DNA of 64,000 bases, from the NCBI RefSeq assembly GCF_000023905.1, contig NC_013192.1:1922001-1986000 (forward strand), written 5' to 3'. The notes under the pieces were generated by a model. That model saw only the letters and a list, made by a program, of their open reading frames with translations, was not told where the DNA came from and searched no databases. This DNA comes from Leptotrichia buccalis C-1013-b. Its GTDB lineage: Bacteria; Fusobacteriota; Fusobacteriia; Fusobacteriales; Leptotrichiaceae. Below, piece after piece: positions 17,084-26,501 of this stretch (positions are counted from its first letter, which is position 1; every line of letters starts with the position of its first letter). Position numbers and translations under genes: made by a program.

Positions 17084-17935
17084 TTACACCAATTTTTCTA
17101 ATACTCTATAAATTGTTGTTTTCAAATCTTTTCTTTCTGAAATTATGTCAACCATTCCGTGTTCCAATAAAAATTCAGCTCTTTGGAAACCTTTTGGCAA
17201 TTTTTGATTTACAGTTTGTTCTATAACTCTTGGCCCTGCAAAGGCAATTAAAGCATTCGGCTCTGTTATTATTACATCTCCAAGCATTGCAAAAGAAGCT
17301 GTTACTCCACCTGTAGTCGGATCAACAGGAACTGAAATAAAAGGAATTCCCGCTTCATTTAATTTTTTTACTGCACCTGAAGTTTTTGCCATTTGCATAA
17401 GTGACAAAATTCCTTCCTGCATTCTGGCACCACCAGAACTTGAAACAATTACAACTGGTATTTTTTCTTTAAGCCCTAATTCAAGAGCTCTAGTAATTCT
17501 TTCACCAACAACAGAACCCATACTTCCACCCATAAAATTAAATTCCATTGCCGCAATACTTACTTTTATTCCATTAATTGTTCCTATCCCACTAATTACT
17601 CCGTCTAACATTCTACTTTTTTCACGTGCAATTTCTAATTTTTCTTCATATTCAGGAAAAGATAACACATTTTTAGAATTAAGCGTCATATCTTCTTCAA
17701 AAAATGTTCCTTCATCAATTAATAATTCAATTCTTTCAAATGCTGTTAATCTAAAATAATTCCCACATTTTGGACAAACATTCAAATTATTTTTTAAATC
17801 TTCATTATAGATAATCTCATTACACTGATTACATTTTTTCCACTTGTTATCATCCACAATGTCAACTGTCAACTTTGACTTAGATGTAAGTGTTGCATAT
17901 TTATTTTTTGATCTTTTACTTGAAAATAATCCCAT
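17084..17935 (-). CDS. accD: Acetyl-CoA carboxylase carboxyltransferase subunit beta
   Basis: This is the beta subunit of the carboxyltransferase. The ATG at 17935 is chosen as start because AGAGGTG sits 6 nt before it; the upstream GTG at 17944 lies inside that ribosome binding site. The 283-residue product has the N-terminal zinc ribbon CNQCNEIIY...CPKCGNYF, which covers the active site and can bind mRNA in E. coli. The core carries FNFMGGSMGSVVGERITRA, SSSGGARMQEGILSLMQM and DPTTGGVTASFAMLGDV. It lies 87 bp downstream of the pseudouridine synthase gene and may begin a new transcription unit. Confidence 0.97.
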   Translation of the reverse strand: MGLFSSKRSKNKYATLTSKSKLTVDIVDDNKWKKCNQCNEIIYNEDLKNNLNVCPKCGNYFRLTAFERIELLIDEGTFFEEDMTLNSKNVLSFPEYEEKLEIAREKSRMLDGVISGIGTINGIKVSIAAMEFNFMGGSMGSVVGERITRALELGLKEKIPVVIVSSSGGARMQEGILSLMQMAKTSGAVKKLNEAGIPFISVPVDPTTGGVTASFAMLGDVIITEPNALIAFAGPRVIEQTVNQKLPKGFQRAEFLLEHGMVDIISERKDLKTTIYRVLEKLV

Positions 17936-18031
17936 TCTCTTCACCTCTTGTTTAAAATTAAATAACAGATGTTATAATACTCTATATAATACCTTATCTA
18001 TATTAGAAATAACTTTGATAAATATGTATTT

Positions 18032-18994
18032 TTAAAGAAACACTTTATTTAAAATTGAAAATTTATAATTATCAAACGAAAGGAAATAACAGCAAAGGAA
18101 AAATTTATTACTTCCATCCTGTATCCCATACTTTTTATCGCCCACAATTGGAATTTTTTGATGTGCTAACTGTGCTCTTATTTGATGTTTTCTTCCTGTA
18201 ACCAAATCAACATCCAAAAGAAAAACATTTTTATTATTTTTTTCTAGTAAATCTAATATTTTTTTTGTATTTTTTAACTCGCTAATCAAAATTTTTTTAA
18301 AATTTGTAATACTTTTTTTTGAATCTTTTGAAATAGGATTTTCTGAAACAATAACTTTATTTTCTGTTGTTGTTAAATAATTTTCAATTTTAAAAATTTT
18401 AGATTCAATATTATTTTTTATATTATGCACAATTGCAAAATATTTTTTTTGTATTTCATTATCTCGAATTTTTTGAGAAATATATCTTAAAAATTTTAAA
18501 TTCTTGCAGCCAATTACAAGTCCTGATGTTTCAAAATCAAGTCTATTAGCAAAATTAATATTTTCATTTTTAAAAATTTCCTTAAAAACTTCGGCAAGTC
18601 CATATTTATGCCCTGTTCCCTTATGCATCGGAATTTTTTCACTTTTATTGACAATAAAAAAATCTTCATTTTCAAAAATTATCATTTTTTTATATTTTTC
18701 CAAATCACTTTTCTGTATTTGAATTTTTTTCAGATTATTTTTTTCAAAACTTTTTTTATTATCAAAGTTTTCTGAAAATAAATTTTTTATAACAATTGTA
18801 TCATTTAATGCAAGTCTATAATTTTCCTTTGACTTTTTTCCATTAACCTTAACATCTCCAGCTCTTATTGCTCCAAAAATTCTACTTAACGGCTCATCCT
18901 TAAAATTTTTTCTCAAATACCTGTCAAGACGCATTCCTTCCATTTCCGAATCTACAACAACTTCTTTACTTTTCAAAAATTTTCTCCTATTCAA
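18032..18994 (-). CDS. RluC/RluD-family rRNA pseudouridine synthase
   Basis: This 320-residue enzyme isomerises uridine in RNA, probably 23S rRNA. An N-terminal S4 RNA-binding domain (about 15-70, MRLDRYLRKNFKDEPLSRIF) is followed by the catalytic domain with the key aspartate in NRLDFETSGLVIG and the C-terminal block DVDLVTGRKHQIRAQLAHQKIPIVGDKKYG. The usual HRLD motif reads NRLD here. The spacer between S4 and catalytic parts is lysine- and asparagine-rich. It starts 7 bp after rodA and is co-transcribed with it. The exact target uridine is not assigned. Confidence 0.88.
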   Translation of the reverse strand: MNRRKFLKSKEVVVDSEMEGMRLDRYLRKNFKDEPLSRIFGAIRAGDVKVNGKKSKENYRLALNDTIVIKNLFSENFDNKKSFEKNNLKKIQIQKSDLEKYKKMIIFENEDFFIVNKSEKIPMHKGTGHKYGLAEVFKEIFKNENINFANRLDFETSGLVIGCKNLKFLRYISQKIRDNEIQKKYFAIVHNIKNNIESKIFKIENYLTTTENKVIVSENPISKDSKKSITNFKKILISELKNTKKILDLLEKNNKNVFLLDVDLVTGRKHQIRAQLAHQKIPIVGDKKYGIQDGSNKFFLCCYFLSFDNYKFSILNKVFL

Positions 18995-19001
18995 CTTACT
19001 T

Positions 19002-20108
19002 TTACTTATTATGAACTTTTACACTTTCCACTATTCCTATCATTATAAATGAAGCCAAAAATGAACTTCCTCCATAACTCATAAACAATAACGGTTTTCC
19101 TGTAACAGGTACAAGTCCGATTGTCATTCCCACATTTACAATTACGTGCATAAAAATTACTGCTGCCATACCATAGAGTATGAGTCGCCCAAAATCATCT
19201 TGTATAATCCGCGATATCCTCATTATTTCATAAATCAGCCCAAAATATAGAAGTAAGACTAGTGAAGAGCCTAAAAATCCTAATTCTTCAGACAATACTG
19301 AAAAAATAAAGTCTGTTTGTGCTTCTGGCAAAAATTCCAATCTGCTTTGGCTTCCTTGTAAAACCCCCTTTCCTAATGCTCCTCCCGCACCAACGGAAAT
19401 TTTTGATTGAATTACGTGCCACCCGCTTCCTTTTCTATCTGTTTCAGGATGTAAAAATGTCTCCACACGTGTTCTCTGGTAGCTACTTAAAACAAATCTG
19501 TAAACAGGATAAACTGACAACAATACAACAAGTCCAATTATCCAGATTGGTTTCATATCAGCTCCATATAGAAATATCATAAATAAGAATGCTGAAACCG
19601 TTATTAATGTTGTTCCTAGGTCAGGCTGTATCAAAACTAATAAAATAAGTGGCATCGTTGGTAAAATTGAGCCAATAATGTCTTGCAGATTGTTAATACC
19701 GTCTTTATACTTTGTTACAATCCAATAAGCGATTATTATAATAATTCCCACTTTTACAAATTCTGAAGGCTGCAATTGAAATGGTCCCAAGGAAATCCAA
19801 CGCTGTGCTCCCAGAGTCTTTTTTCCTGCAAAACGCACAATCAATAACAAAGTAACACCTATACCATAAATATGCCAAACATATCTTTTCAGATTTCTAT
19901 AATCCATATATGACAACAACAAAACTAATATAGAACCTACTGCAATCCACAGAATATTCTTTATAACCATTCCACTTTGTCTTGTTGCACTATATACGAA
20001 AACTGTACTGATTGTTACAAGTGCATAGACTATTAATAAAATCATCTTGTCCATCCGAAAAATATTATTTTTTATTTCTTCTATCATTAATTTTTGGTTT
20101 CGAAACAT
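19002..20108 (-). CDS. rodA: SEDS-family peptidoglycan glycosyltransferase RodA
   Basis: This inner-membrane SEDS polymerase extends glycan strands during sidewall growth with a class B PBP. The 368-residue protein has about ten helices. Motifs are GAQRWISLGPFQLQPSEFVKV, LLVLIQPDLGTTLITVSAF, the large loop with GSGWHVIQSKISVGAGGALGKG and SRLEFLPEAQTDFIFSVLSEELGFLGS, and PVTGKPLLFMSYGGSSF. The short loop and lack of an extended N-terminus favour RodA over FtsW. The start has AGGAG. It sits among envelope genes (lptF, lptG, M16 peptidase). Confidence 0.92.
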   Translation of the reverse strand: MFRNQKLMIEEIKNNIFRMDKMILLIVYALVTISTVFVYSATRQSGMVIKNILWIAVGSILVLLLSYMDYRNLKRYVWHIYGIGVTLLLIVRFAGKKTLGAQRWISLGPFQLQPSEFVKVGIIIIIAYWIVTKYKDGINNLQDIIGSILPTMPLILLVLIQPDLGTTLITVSAFLFMIFLYGADMKPIWIIGLVVLLSVYPVYRFVLSSYQRTRVETFLHPETDRKGSGWHVIQSKISVGAGGALGKGVLQGSQSRLEFLPEAQTDFIFSVLSEELGFLGSSLVLLLYFGLIYEIMRISRIIQDDFGRLILYGMAAVIFMHVIVNVGMTIGLVPVTGKPLLFMSYGGSSFLASFIMIGIVESVKVHNK

Positions 20109-20178
20109 TTCCTTCTCCTAATTTTAATTTTTTATTTCCCCTCAATTAACTTCATTAACCTTTACTGCTTTATTTTTT

Positions 20179-21399
20179 CTATACGTTAATATTCCCCAAA
20201 ACTGTAATATTTTCTTCCAGATATTTCATTCTTGCAAAATTATTCACATCTTCAAGTCTTACTGTATTTACTTCATTTTTCAATTTCTCTGTATCTAGAA
20301 TTTCATTTTTTCTAATATAATAATTTCCTAAAATTCCCATTCTTGAACGTGGATTTTCCATAGCAAATGAAATTCTACTTATATATTTATTTTTTGATTT
20401 TTGAAGCTCCTCTTCCGTCACTCCATTCTCACGTAATTTCTTAAATTCTAAAAGTGTAATTTCTATAGCTTTTTCATAACTTTCCAAATTAGTTCCAATA
20501 TATGTTGAAGTTAAACCTCCAGAAAGATAATACTGGTTATATGTATAAACAGAATAGGCTAGTCCATTTTTCTCACGAATTTCCTGAAAAAGTCTAGAAC
20601 TCATTGAACCTCCTATAATATTTGACAAAATATCTGTATATACTTTTTTTTCACTGTTATAATCTTCACTTTTATGAGAAATGCAGATATTTACCTGATT
20701 TATATCTTTTGAAACTGTTCTTTTCCCTGCATTAAATGAAAAATCAATTTTTTCACGTCTATCAACTTTTGTATCAGCCAGTTTTCCAAAATACTCATTT
20801 ATTTTCTGAATAATTTCATCTTTATCAAAATTTCCTGAAACTACAACTAGAATATTATCCTTTGTATATCTTTCCCTATAATATTTTCTAATCTCTTCTG
20901 CTGTAAATCCTTTTACACTTTCTTCTGTCCCAATAATCGGCTTTCCATATTGTCCATTTATACAATCTGCATAATTTGTTTCAAATACAAGGTCATCTGG
21001 CGAATCCTTATACATCTTGATTTCTTCCACAATTACATCTTTTTCCTTTTCCAGTTCTTTTTCATCAATTGTAGAATTTGTAACAATATCAAACAAAATA
21101 TCCACAGATTTTCCTAAAAATTGTGTCAAAGCGTTTATATAAAAAACTGTTTCTTCCTTTGTTGTATGTGCATTCACATTTGCTCCAAGATAGTCAATCT
21201 CTTCTGAAATTTCAAAATAGCTTCTTGTTGGTGTCCCTTTAAAAATCATATGTTCCAGCACGTGTGAAATTCCTTCTTCCGTATCACTTTCATCTCGTGA
21301 ACCTGTTTTTACAAATACTCCGACCGAACAAGTGGAAATACTTTCTAATTTGTCAAAAATAACTTCTATTCCCGTATCCGTTTTTATTTTTTCTATCAT
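20179..21399 (-). CDS. M16-family zinc metallopeptidase
   Basis: The product is 406 residues. The inverted zinc motif HxxEH appears as ISHVLEHMIFKGTPTRS, with the third ligand glutamate about 75 residues later in the E-rich segment EKDVIVEEIKMYKDSPDD. The C-terminal inactive-like half has ISRLFQEIREKNGLAYSVYTY-type features. It resembles Bacillus MlpA/PqqL-like single-chain M16 peptidases, which are generally cytosolic; no signal peptide is seen. It lies between lptG and rodA with short gaps (27 and 70 bp) and is likely part of that operon. The physiological substrate is unknown. Confidence 0.9.
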   Translation of the reverse strand: MIEKIKTDTGIEVIFDKLESISTCSVGVFVKTGSRDESDTEEGISHVLEHMIFKGTPTRSYFEISEEIDYLGANVNAHTTKEETVFYINALTQFLGKSVDILFDIVTNSTIDEKELEKEKDVIVEEIKMYKDSPDDLVFETNYADCINGQYGKPIIGTEESVKGFTAEEIRKYYRERYTKDNILVVVSGNFDKDEIIQKINEYFGKLADTKVDRREKIDFSFNAGKRTVSKDINQVNICISHKSEDYNSEKKVYTDILSNIIGGSMSSRLFQEIREKNGLAYSVYTYNQYYLSGGLTSTYIGTNLESYEKAIEITLLEFKKLRENGVTEEELQKSKNKYISRISFAMENPRSRMGILGNYYIRKNEILDTEKLKNEVNTVRLEDVNNFARMKYLEENITVLGNINV

Positions 21400-21426
21400 T
21401 CTAATCCTTTCTCTTCTAAAATAATT

Positions 21427-22503
21427 TTAATATTCTGCATCTTTAAACAATTTTATTCCAACAACAAGGAATATTATTAATGGAACAAAACAGGCAACAT
21501 AAATTGGAACTGTTCCAGAAACTGCCATTGAACGTAAAATTGTGCTGACTCCATAATACGCATAACCAATTATTACAGACAATCCAATATTTACAGCAGC
21601 TCCTCCTCTAACATATCTACTCCCTAGTGAAAGCCCTATTAAAGACATTACAAGCGAAGATAATGCAAAAGATATTCTATAATAAAATTCTATTCTTAAA
21701 TTTAACGAATCTGCTCCAACTCTTGTAAAATAAACTGTTTTTTCACGTAATTCTGGCATTGTCAAATTTTTAGCTTTTACCGCACTTGCGAGTACATCTT
21801 CCATCGAAGCCACAAATTTAAATTTTTTTGTATCAAACGGTTTTGTTACATTTGTTTTGCTGTCATATTCCTTTAAATCTTTAAAAGTCCATTCATTAGT
21901 TTTAGGATTAATTTTAGCAAAAGAAGCTGTATACATTTTTCTTATTACTTTAAATCCATTTTCAAATTTTAGAATTGTAACATAGTTCATTGTTCCGTTA
22001 TTTTTATTTGCATGCCCACTAAAGAGAACTGTTCTTTTATCAATTTTCACGAATACAAAATCCTTTTCTGATCTGACAGGCTCTTTATTGTCAATTTTCA
22101 ATGTCTTCAAATCTTCCTTTTTTGTATTTGCTCTCCCAAGATAATCATAATTTAACCAAAACACTCCCAAACTTACTAAAGCTGAAAATAAAATGGGAAA
22201 TAATGCAACTCTTGCAAAACTTATCCCGCTTGTCTTCATTGCGGCAACTTCCAGCTGTTTTGCCATTTTACTTATACATAGGAGACTTCCTAACAATACT
22301 CCAAGAGGAGCTGTGTTTGTTACAATTTCAGGTATCCCGTATCTTAAATATTTTAAAGCTTCAGAGCCTTTCAGTTTTCCATCCATAAGCCAACCTGTCA
22401 ATGTAATACTTTCGGCTAGCAAAAATATTAGAAAGAACATCATCATACCTAAAATAAAACTTTTTACATAATTTACAATTATATATTTATCTAATTTATT
22501 CAT
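21427..22503 (-). CDS. lptG: LPS export permease, LptG-like (YjgP/YjgQ family)
   Basis: An inner-membrane permease subunit of the LptB2FG exporter, which extracts lipopolysaccharide and passes it to the periplasmic bridge. The 358-residue protein has the family layout: three N-terminal helices (one with LLAESITLTGWLMDG), a periplasmic beta-jellyroll domain (about 130-250) and three C-terminal helices. GGAGGAGC precedes the ATG. It begins 13 bp after lptF. Which of the pair is F and which is G is assigned by gene order and length only. Confidence 0.85.
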   Translation of the reverse strand: MNKLDKYIIVNYVKSFILGMMMFFLIFLLAESITLTGWLMDGKLKGSEALKYLRYGIPEIVTNTAPLGVLLGSLLCISKMAKQLEVAAMKTSGISFARVALFPILFSALVSLGVFWLNYDYLGRANTKKEDLKTLKIDNKEPVRSEKDFVFVKIDKRTVLFSGHANKNNGTMNYVTILKFENGFKVIRKMYTASFAKINPKTNEWTFKDLKEYDSKTNVTKPFDTKKFKFVASMEDVLASAVKAKNLTMPELREKTVYFTRVGADSLNLRIEFYYRISFALSSLVMSLIGLSLGSRYVRGGAAVNIGLSVIIGYAYYGVSTILRSMAVSGTVPIYVACFVPLIIFLVVGIKLFKDAEY

Positions 22504-22516
22504 GCTCCTCCTTTCG

Positions 22517-23614
22517 CTAATTTCCTTTATATTTTTTTATTGAAAAAAATATGCACAATATAAATAAAACAAAATTAGGAACCCACATTGCAATACTAGC
22601 TGGTACATCATTTTTTAAAACCATAATTTTAGCATAGCTTGCCATTCCTATATATCCAAATATAACTATTAAACTTATTCCAAAACTTATTCCTCTTCCA
22701 CTTCTTCTATGCCCCACAGAAAGTAAAACTCCTAGCCAGCATAAAAAAGTACTTGCAAGAGGTCCTATAATTCTTTGGTAAATTTCTACTTGTGCTTTTA
22801 ATGCTGCTTCCTTTTCTTCAGGATTTTTTATATTTGCTTTATAAAATTTTTCCAGCTCCTTTAAATTCATTTCCTTACGACTCTTCTTCAACTCTTGTTT
22901 CTTTTCCCTAAAAAAAGTGGAAATCGGTATCTCCTGCTCCTGATATTCAGCTGATACTTGACTGCTTCCAGTTTTATCAAAGGCGTATCCCTTTACCTTC
23001 TTTAATCTTATAATTCCTGGATCAAACTTTGCATCTTCAGCTAGAAATACTATTGGATACGGATTATCTCCACGTTTATTTATAATTAGGAAATTTTTAG
23101 CTGTAGCCTTATCGTTACTCACTTCGTCTATATAAAATCCAAAGCCTTTTTCTTCATTTGACAAAAAGACTTTTTCTTCTGTAAGTGAACTTGGTCTTGA
23201 AGCTAAAATCTGCTTTGTCTGAGCATTAATATTTTTTAATGCACGTGGATTTACATAAAGCTCAAGCCCTAATCCAATAAGAGTAAGTATCACTCCAAAA
23301 ATAAATGCAGGTCTGATTATTCTAAAAAGCCCGACTCCAGAACCTTCCATTGCAACAATTTCATTTGTTTCAGAAAGTCCACCATAAACAAGCATCACTC
23401 CAAGAAATGCTCCCATCGGTATCGTCTGCACTAAAACTCCCGGCATTGCATAAAATAAATAGTCAATTATTGATATAAATGGCAAATCACTCGCAAATAA
23501 TCTTTCCATAACTTCCATTACAACATTTAACATCATAATAAATGTAAATATGCTAATTCCAAATACCGATGGCAGAATAAGTGAATTGTAGATATATTTG
23601 TCAATTATTTTCAT
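22517..23614 (-). CDS. lptF: LPS export permease, LptF-like (YjgP/YjgQ family)
   Basis: This is the partner permease of the LptB2FG exporter. The ATG at 23614 is used, giving 365 residues from MKIIDKYIYNSLILPSVFG. A longer reading that starts upstream runs into the dispersed repeat at 23663-23753 and adds an unlikely N-terminus. It has helices at the N-terminus, TIPMGAFLGVMLVYGGLSETNEIVAMEGSG (the coupling region that meets LptB), a central periplasmic domain, and three C-terminal helices. AGGAAAA lies upstream of the start. With LptG and the LptB at 32 kb it shows that the organism has an LPS-type outer membrane. Confidence 0.87.
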   Translation of the reverse strand: MKIIDKYIYNSLILPSVFGISIFTFIMMLNVVMEVMERLFASDLPFISIIDYLFYAMPGVLVQTIPMGAFLGVMLVYGGLSETNEIVAMEGSGVGLFRIIRPAFIFGVILTLIGLGLELYVNPRALKNINAQTKQILASRPSSLTEEKVFLSNEEKGFGFYIDEVSNDKATAKNFLIINKRGDNPYPIVFLAEDAKFDPGIIRLKKVKGYAFDKTGSSQVSAEYQEQEIPISTFFREKKQELKKSRKEMNLKELEKFYKANIKNPEEKEAALKAQVEIYQRIIGPLASTFLCWLGVLLSVGHRRSGRGISFGISLIVIFGYIGMASYAKIMVLKNDVPASIAMWVPNFVLFILCIFFSIKKYKGN

Positions 23615-23662
23615 TTTTATCAGTTTTCCTTTTTTAATTATAATTTTTGATAAGCAATACCA

Positions 23663-23753
23663 TTTTAAAACTAAACTCAAAAGTTTGAAAACCTCTATTT
23701 TAAAGATATTCAATTTTTCAGTTCAATTTTAAAAAGGTTTGAATATTATTCTA
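23663..23753 (+). repeat. Dispersed ~100-bp intergenic repeat, copy 3
   Basis: This copy starts TTTTAAAACTAAACT, has AGTTCAATTTTAAAA further along and ends in GGTTTGAATATTA. It is more diverged in the centre than the copies at 15.9 and 52.8 kb. It fills most of the gap between cvpA and lptF. Confidence 0.65.
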
Positions 23754-23773
23754 AAATGTTATTTTTAAATGTT

Positions 23774-24355
23774 CTAATCTGCAGTTCGACTATTCTTAAA
23801 TTCTTCTGTCTCTAATTTTTTATAATTACTTAAAATATCATTTATTATTTGATTTTCCCTTTTTTTTACAGCATAATTTTCTACATCATTTTTTATAAAA
23901 TTTGGAAAAGAATCTAAATATTTTAATGCATATTTTGTCATAAATTGGGCAGAAACACTTTCATCTCTTATATTTCTTATTTTTTTACTATTTAACGAAC
24001 CCGTAATAATGACAATATAAATAATAATTGAAACAAAAAATATTTTAAATATTCCAAAAATTATTCCAGAAAATTTATCAAATCTTTTTATTTTTATAGT
24101 TTTCAAGAACTTCCCATTCATTATTAAAATAACAGAATAAACAATATACTGGATTACAACCATAATAATAAATATCTTCAATTGATTTCTCGATTTTATT
24201 TTTTCTGAATCAAAAAAAAATTTATAAATATAATTCGTAATAAAAATAATCAAAATATATTTAAACATATTAAAGAATTCCAATGAAAATCCCCTTTTAT
24301 ATCCAAGAAGAATAAATATTATCAGCAATATTATAAATCCAATATCCAGTATCAT
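23774..24355 (-). CDS. cvpA: CvpA-family membrane protein
   Basis: The product is 193 residues with four hydrophobic helices in the first 130 residues and a charged cytosolic tail. The start MILDIGFIILLIIFILLGYK, with GFSLEFF next, matches the CvpA (colicin V production) family, in which the first helix is followed by a G-rich turn and KRG. In enterobacteria CvpA is needed for envelope integrity and colicin V export; its molecular role is unsettled. It lies 11 bp after alr and is likely co-transcribed. Sequence is divergent, so the assignment is moderate. Confidence 0.75.
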   Translation of the reverse strand: MILDIGFIILLIIFILLGYKRGFSLEFFNMFKYILIIFITNYIYKFFFDSEKIKSRNQLKIFIIMVVIQYIVYSVILIMNGKFLKTIKIKRFDKFSGIIFGIFKIFFVSIIIYIVIITGSLNSKKIRNIRDESVSAQFMTKYALKYLDSFPNFIKNDVENYAVKKRENQIINDILSNYKKLETEEFKNSRTAD

Positions 24356-24366
24356 TTTTCCTACCT

Positions 24367-25464
24367 CTATTTTTCCACATAAATTCTAGGCACTCTTTGA
24401 CTTATTCCACACATAATTTCATACGAAATTGTATTACATAAATCAGCAACTTCCACAACACTTATATTTTCCCCAAAAAATTCCACAATATCACCTTTTT
24501 TAGCCATATCTTTCAATTCATCAGGAAGTAAAATCATAAGCTGATCCATACAGACACGTCCTACAATTTCACATTTATGCCCTTTGTAAAAAACATAGCC
24601 TTTGTTTGACAAATCACGCCTTACTCCGTCAGCATATCCAATAGAAACTGTCGCATAAGTTCCTCCAGCTTTTCCTTTATACGTGTTTCCATAACTTATA
24701 AAACTGTCTTCCTTTAATGTTTTTATGTAACTAATTTTTGCCAAAAGAGACATTACTGGCTTAAATTTATATGGAAACGTTTCTTCATCTATAACTCCTC
24801 CATAAAGTATAATTCCCACTCTTACAAAATCTTCTATGCTGTCCTGAAATTTTAAAGTTCCAAAGCTATTGTGCAAATGTCTATATTTTATTGATGGTAT
24901 CCCACTTGATATTTTTTCACACATTGCTTTAAATTTGCTTTCCTGCAATTTTGTATAGTCTTTGTCACTGTCTGATGATGAAAAATGCGAGAAAATTCCT
25001 ATTGGATTAATATGGCTAGAATTTTTTAAGATTTTATTCAAATCTTCCACTTCACTTTCCTGAAACCCTACACGTCCCATTCCTGTATCTATCTTTATAA
25101 ATACATCTGTAGTTTTTCCTTTTTTTCCCCCAGTTTTTTCCAAATATTCTATTTCCTCAAAATCTGTCACCATAAAATAAATATTTTTATCAGCAATTAA
25201 ATCCATATACTCATTTTCCACAGGACCTAGTATAAGCACCATAATATCATTGTGAAGCTCCTTAATTTTAAGTGCTTCGTCACTCGTAGCAACTGCAAAG
25301 TTCTTTATTCCCTTTTTTATCAAAGCATCACATATTTTAAGCATTCCATGCCCATAGGCATCTGCCTTTATAACTGCTATTATTTTATCTTTTGCTACAA
25401 TTTTTTCAATTTCATCAATATTGCTATATAAATTATTTATATTTATTTCTGCCCAGCATCGCAT
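24367..25464 (-). CDS. alr: Alanine racemase
   Basis: This PLP-dependent cytosolic enzyme makes D-alanine for peptidoglycan. At 365 residues it has normal length. The PLP lysine is in IAVIKADAYGHGM (about Lys34) within the N-terminal barrel. HLHNSFGTLKF and VRVGIILYGG line the active site. The catalytic tyrosine lies in the C-terminal domain in ISYGNTYKGKAGGTYATVSIG, and GRVCMDQLMI follows. It stands between secF and cvpA with short gaps. Confidence 0.95.
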   Translation of the reverse strand: MRCWAEININNLYSNIDEIEKIVAKDKIIAVIKADAYGHGMLKICDALIKKGIKNFAVATSDEALKIKELHNDIMVLILGPVENEYMDLIADKNIYFMVTDFEEIEYLEKTGGKKGKTTDVFIKIDTGMGRVGFQESEVEDLNKILKNSSHINPIGIFSHFSSSDSDKDYTKLQESKFKAMCEKISSGIPSIKYRHLHNSFGTLKFQDSIEDFVRVGIILYGGVIDEETFPYKFKPVMSLLAKISYIKTLKEDSFISYGNTYKGKAGGTYATVSIGYADGVRRDLSNKGYVFYKGHKCEIVGRVCMDQLMILLPDELKDMAKKGDIVEFFGENISVVEVADLCNTISYEIMCGISQRVPRIYVEK

Positions 25465-25529
25465 TTTTCAATTCACCTTCTAAATTTATCATTTTTTATT
25501 TATTATCAAATATATTTTTTGTTTTTCAA

Positions 25530-26501
25530 TTAAACTAATACTTTATCTTTTTCATCATATCCATTTACTGTTTTACCAGAACTTTTTATAACATCTTTAG
25601 ATTTTGGCTCATTTTTACCTTTTTTCATTATGTAAACCAAAGGGCTTGCCACAAATACTGATGAATAAGTTCCAACAAGCATTCCTATAAACAGAGTCAT
25701 ACTAAACGTTTTTAATGTATCTCCACCTAAAATTAAAAGAACAATTACTGAAAACAGAGTTGTCAATGAAGTATAAATTGATCTTGTAAACACTTGATTT
25801 ATTGATTTTTCTATTACTTCACCAAATGATTGTGTAACTTTATTTCTTCCTTCCCTGTTTCTTTTAATATTTTCACGAATCCTGTCAAATACAACAATCG
25901 TATCGTTAATCGAATATCCTAAAATTGTAAGAATTGCAGCAATAAATGGTGTATCTATCTCATATTTAAGCATTGCAATAACTCCAAAGGCAATAATAAC
26001 ATCATGAATTAATGCCACAATTCCTGCTACCGCATAAATAAATTCAAATCTTACTGTAATATAAATAATAATTAAAATACTTCCAATTAAGAGTGCCTGA
26101 ATTGCATTAGATGTTAATTCCTTACCAATTACGGCACCTACAGTTTCATTTTTCACAACTTCATATTTCCCAGTTTTTTGGCTCAATTCTGACATTACTT
26201 TTGCTTTTTGTGTATCTTTTAATTGTTCAGTTCTTATAATAACAGTATTATCTGTGTCTGAAAATTGCACTCTTTTAGCTTTCATTTGTGGTATTTCTCC
26301 AACTAAACCACTTAATGTACTGTTTACTGCATTCTGGTCAATTTTTTTCTCATATTTTAACTGAATTAACTCTCCACCTTTAAAATCTACACCAAGATTT
26401 AACTTTATTGCAAATAATGAAACTAGCGAAACTATAACCATTACTGCCGAAATTCCCAAATAAAGTTTTCTACGCTCTATTACTTTTAAATTAATCTTCA
26501 T
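25530..26501 (-). CDS. secF: Protein translocase subunit SecF
   Basis: This is the membrane partner of SecD, which uses the proton-motive force to pull exported proteins across the inner membrane. The 323-residue protein has a first helix, a periplasmic P4-like domain beginning KLNLGVDFKGGELIQLKYEK, then five helices with GYSINDTIVVFDRIREN and SFGEVIEKSINQVFTRSIYTS, the classic SecF signature. It overlaps the end of secD by 11 bp. The C-terminal tail is charged and short. Confidence 0.95.
   Translation of the reverse strand: MKINLKVIERRKLYLGISAVMVIVSLVSLFAIKLNLGVDFKGGELIQLKYEKKIDQNAVNSTLSGLVGEIPQMKAKRVQFSDTDNTVIIRTEQLKDTQKAKVMSELSQKTGKYEVVKNETVGAVIGKELTSNAIQALLIGSILIIIYITVRFEFIYAVAGIVALIHDVIIAFGVIAMLKYEIDTPFIAAILTILGYSINDTIVVFDRIRENIKRNREGRNKVTQSFGEVIEKSINQVFTRSIYTSLTTLFSVIVLLILGGDTLKTFSMTLFIGMLVGTYSSVFVASPLVYIMKKGKNEPKSKDVIKSSGKTVNGYDEKDKVLV

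Noticed and set aside
23615-23713. Extra 33-residue N-terminus on lptF
   Set aside because: It runs into the dispersed repeat and lacks family similarity; the ATG at 23614 has its own ribosome binding site and the expected first helix.
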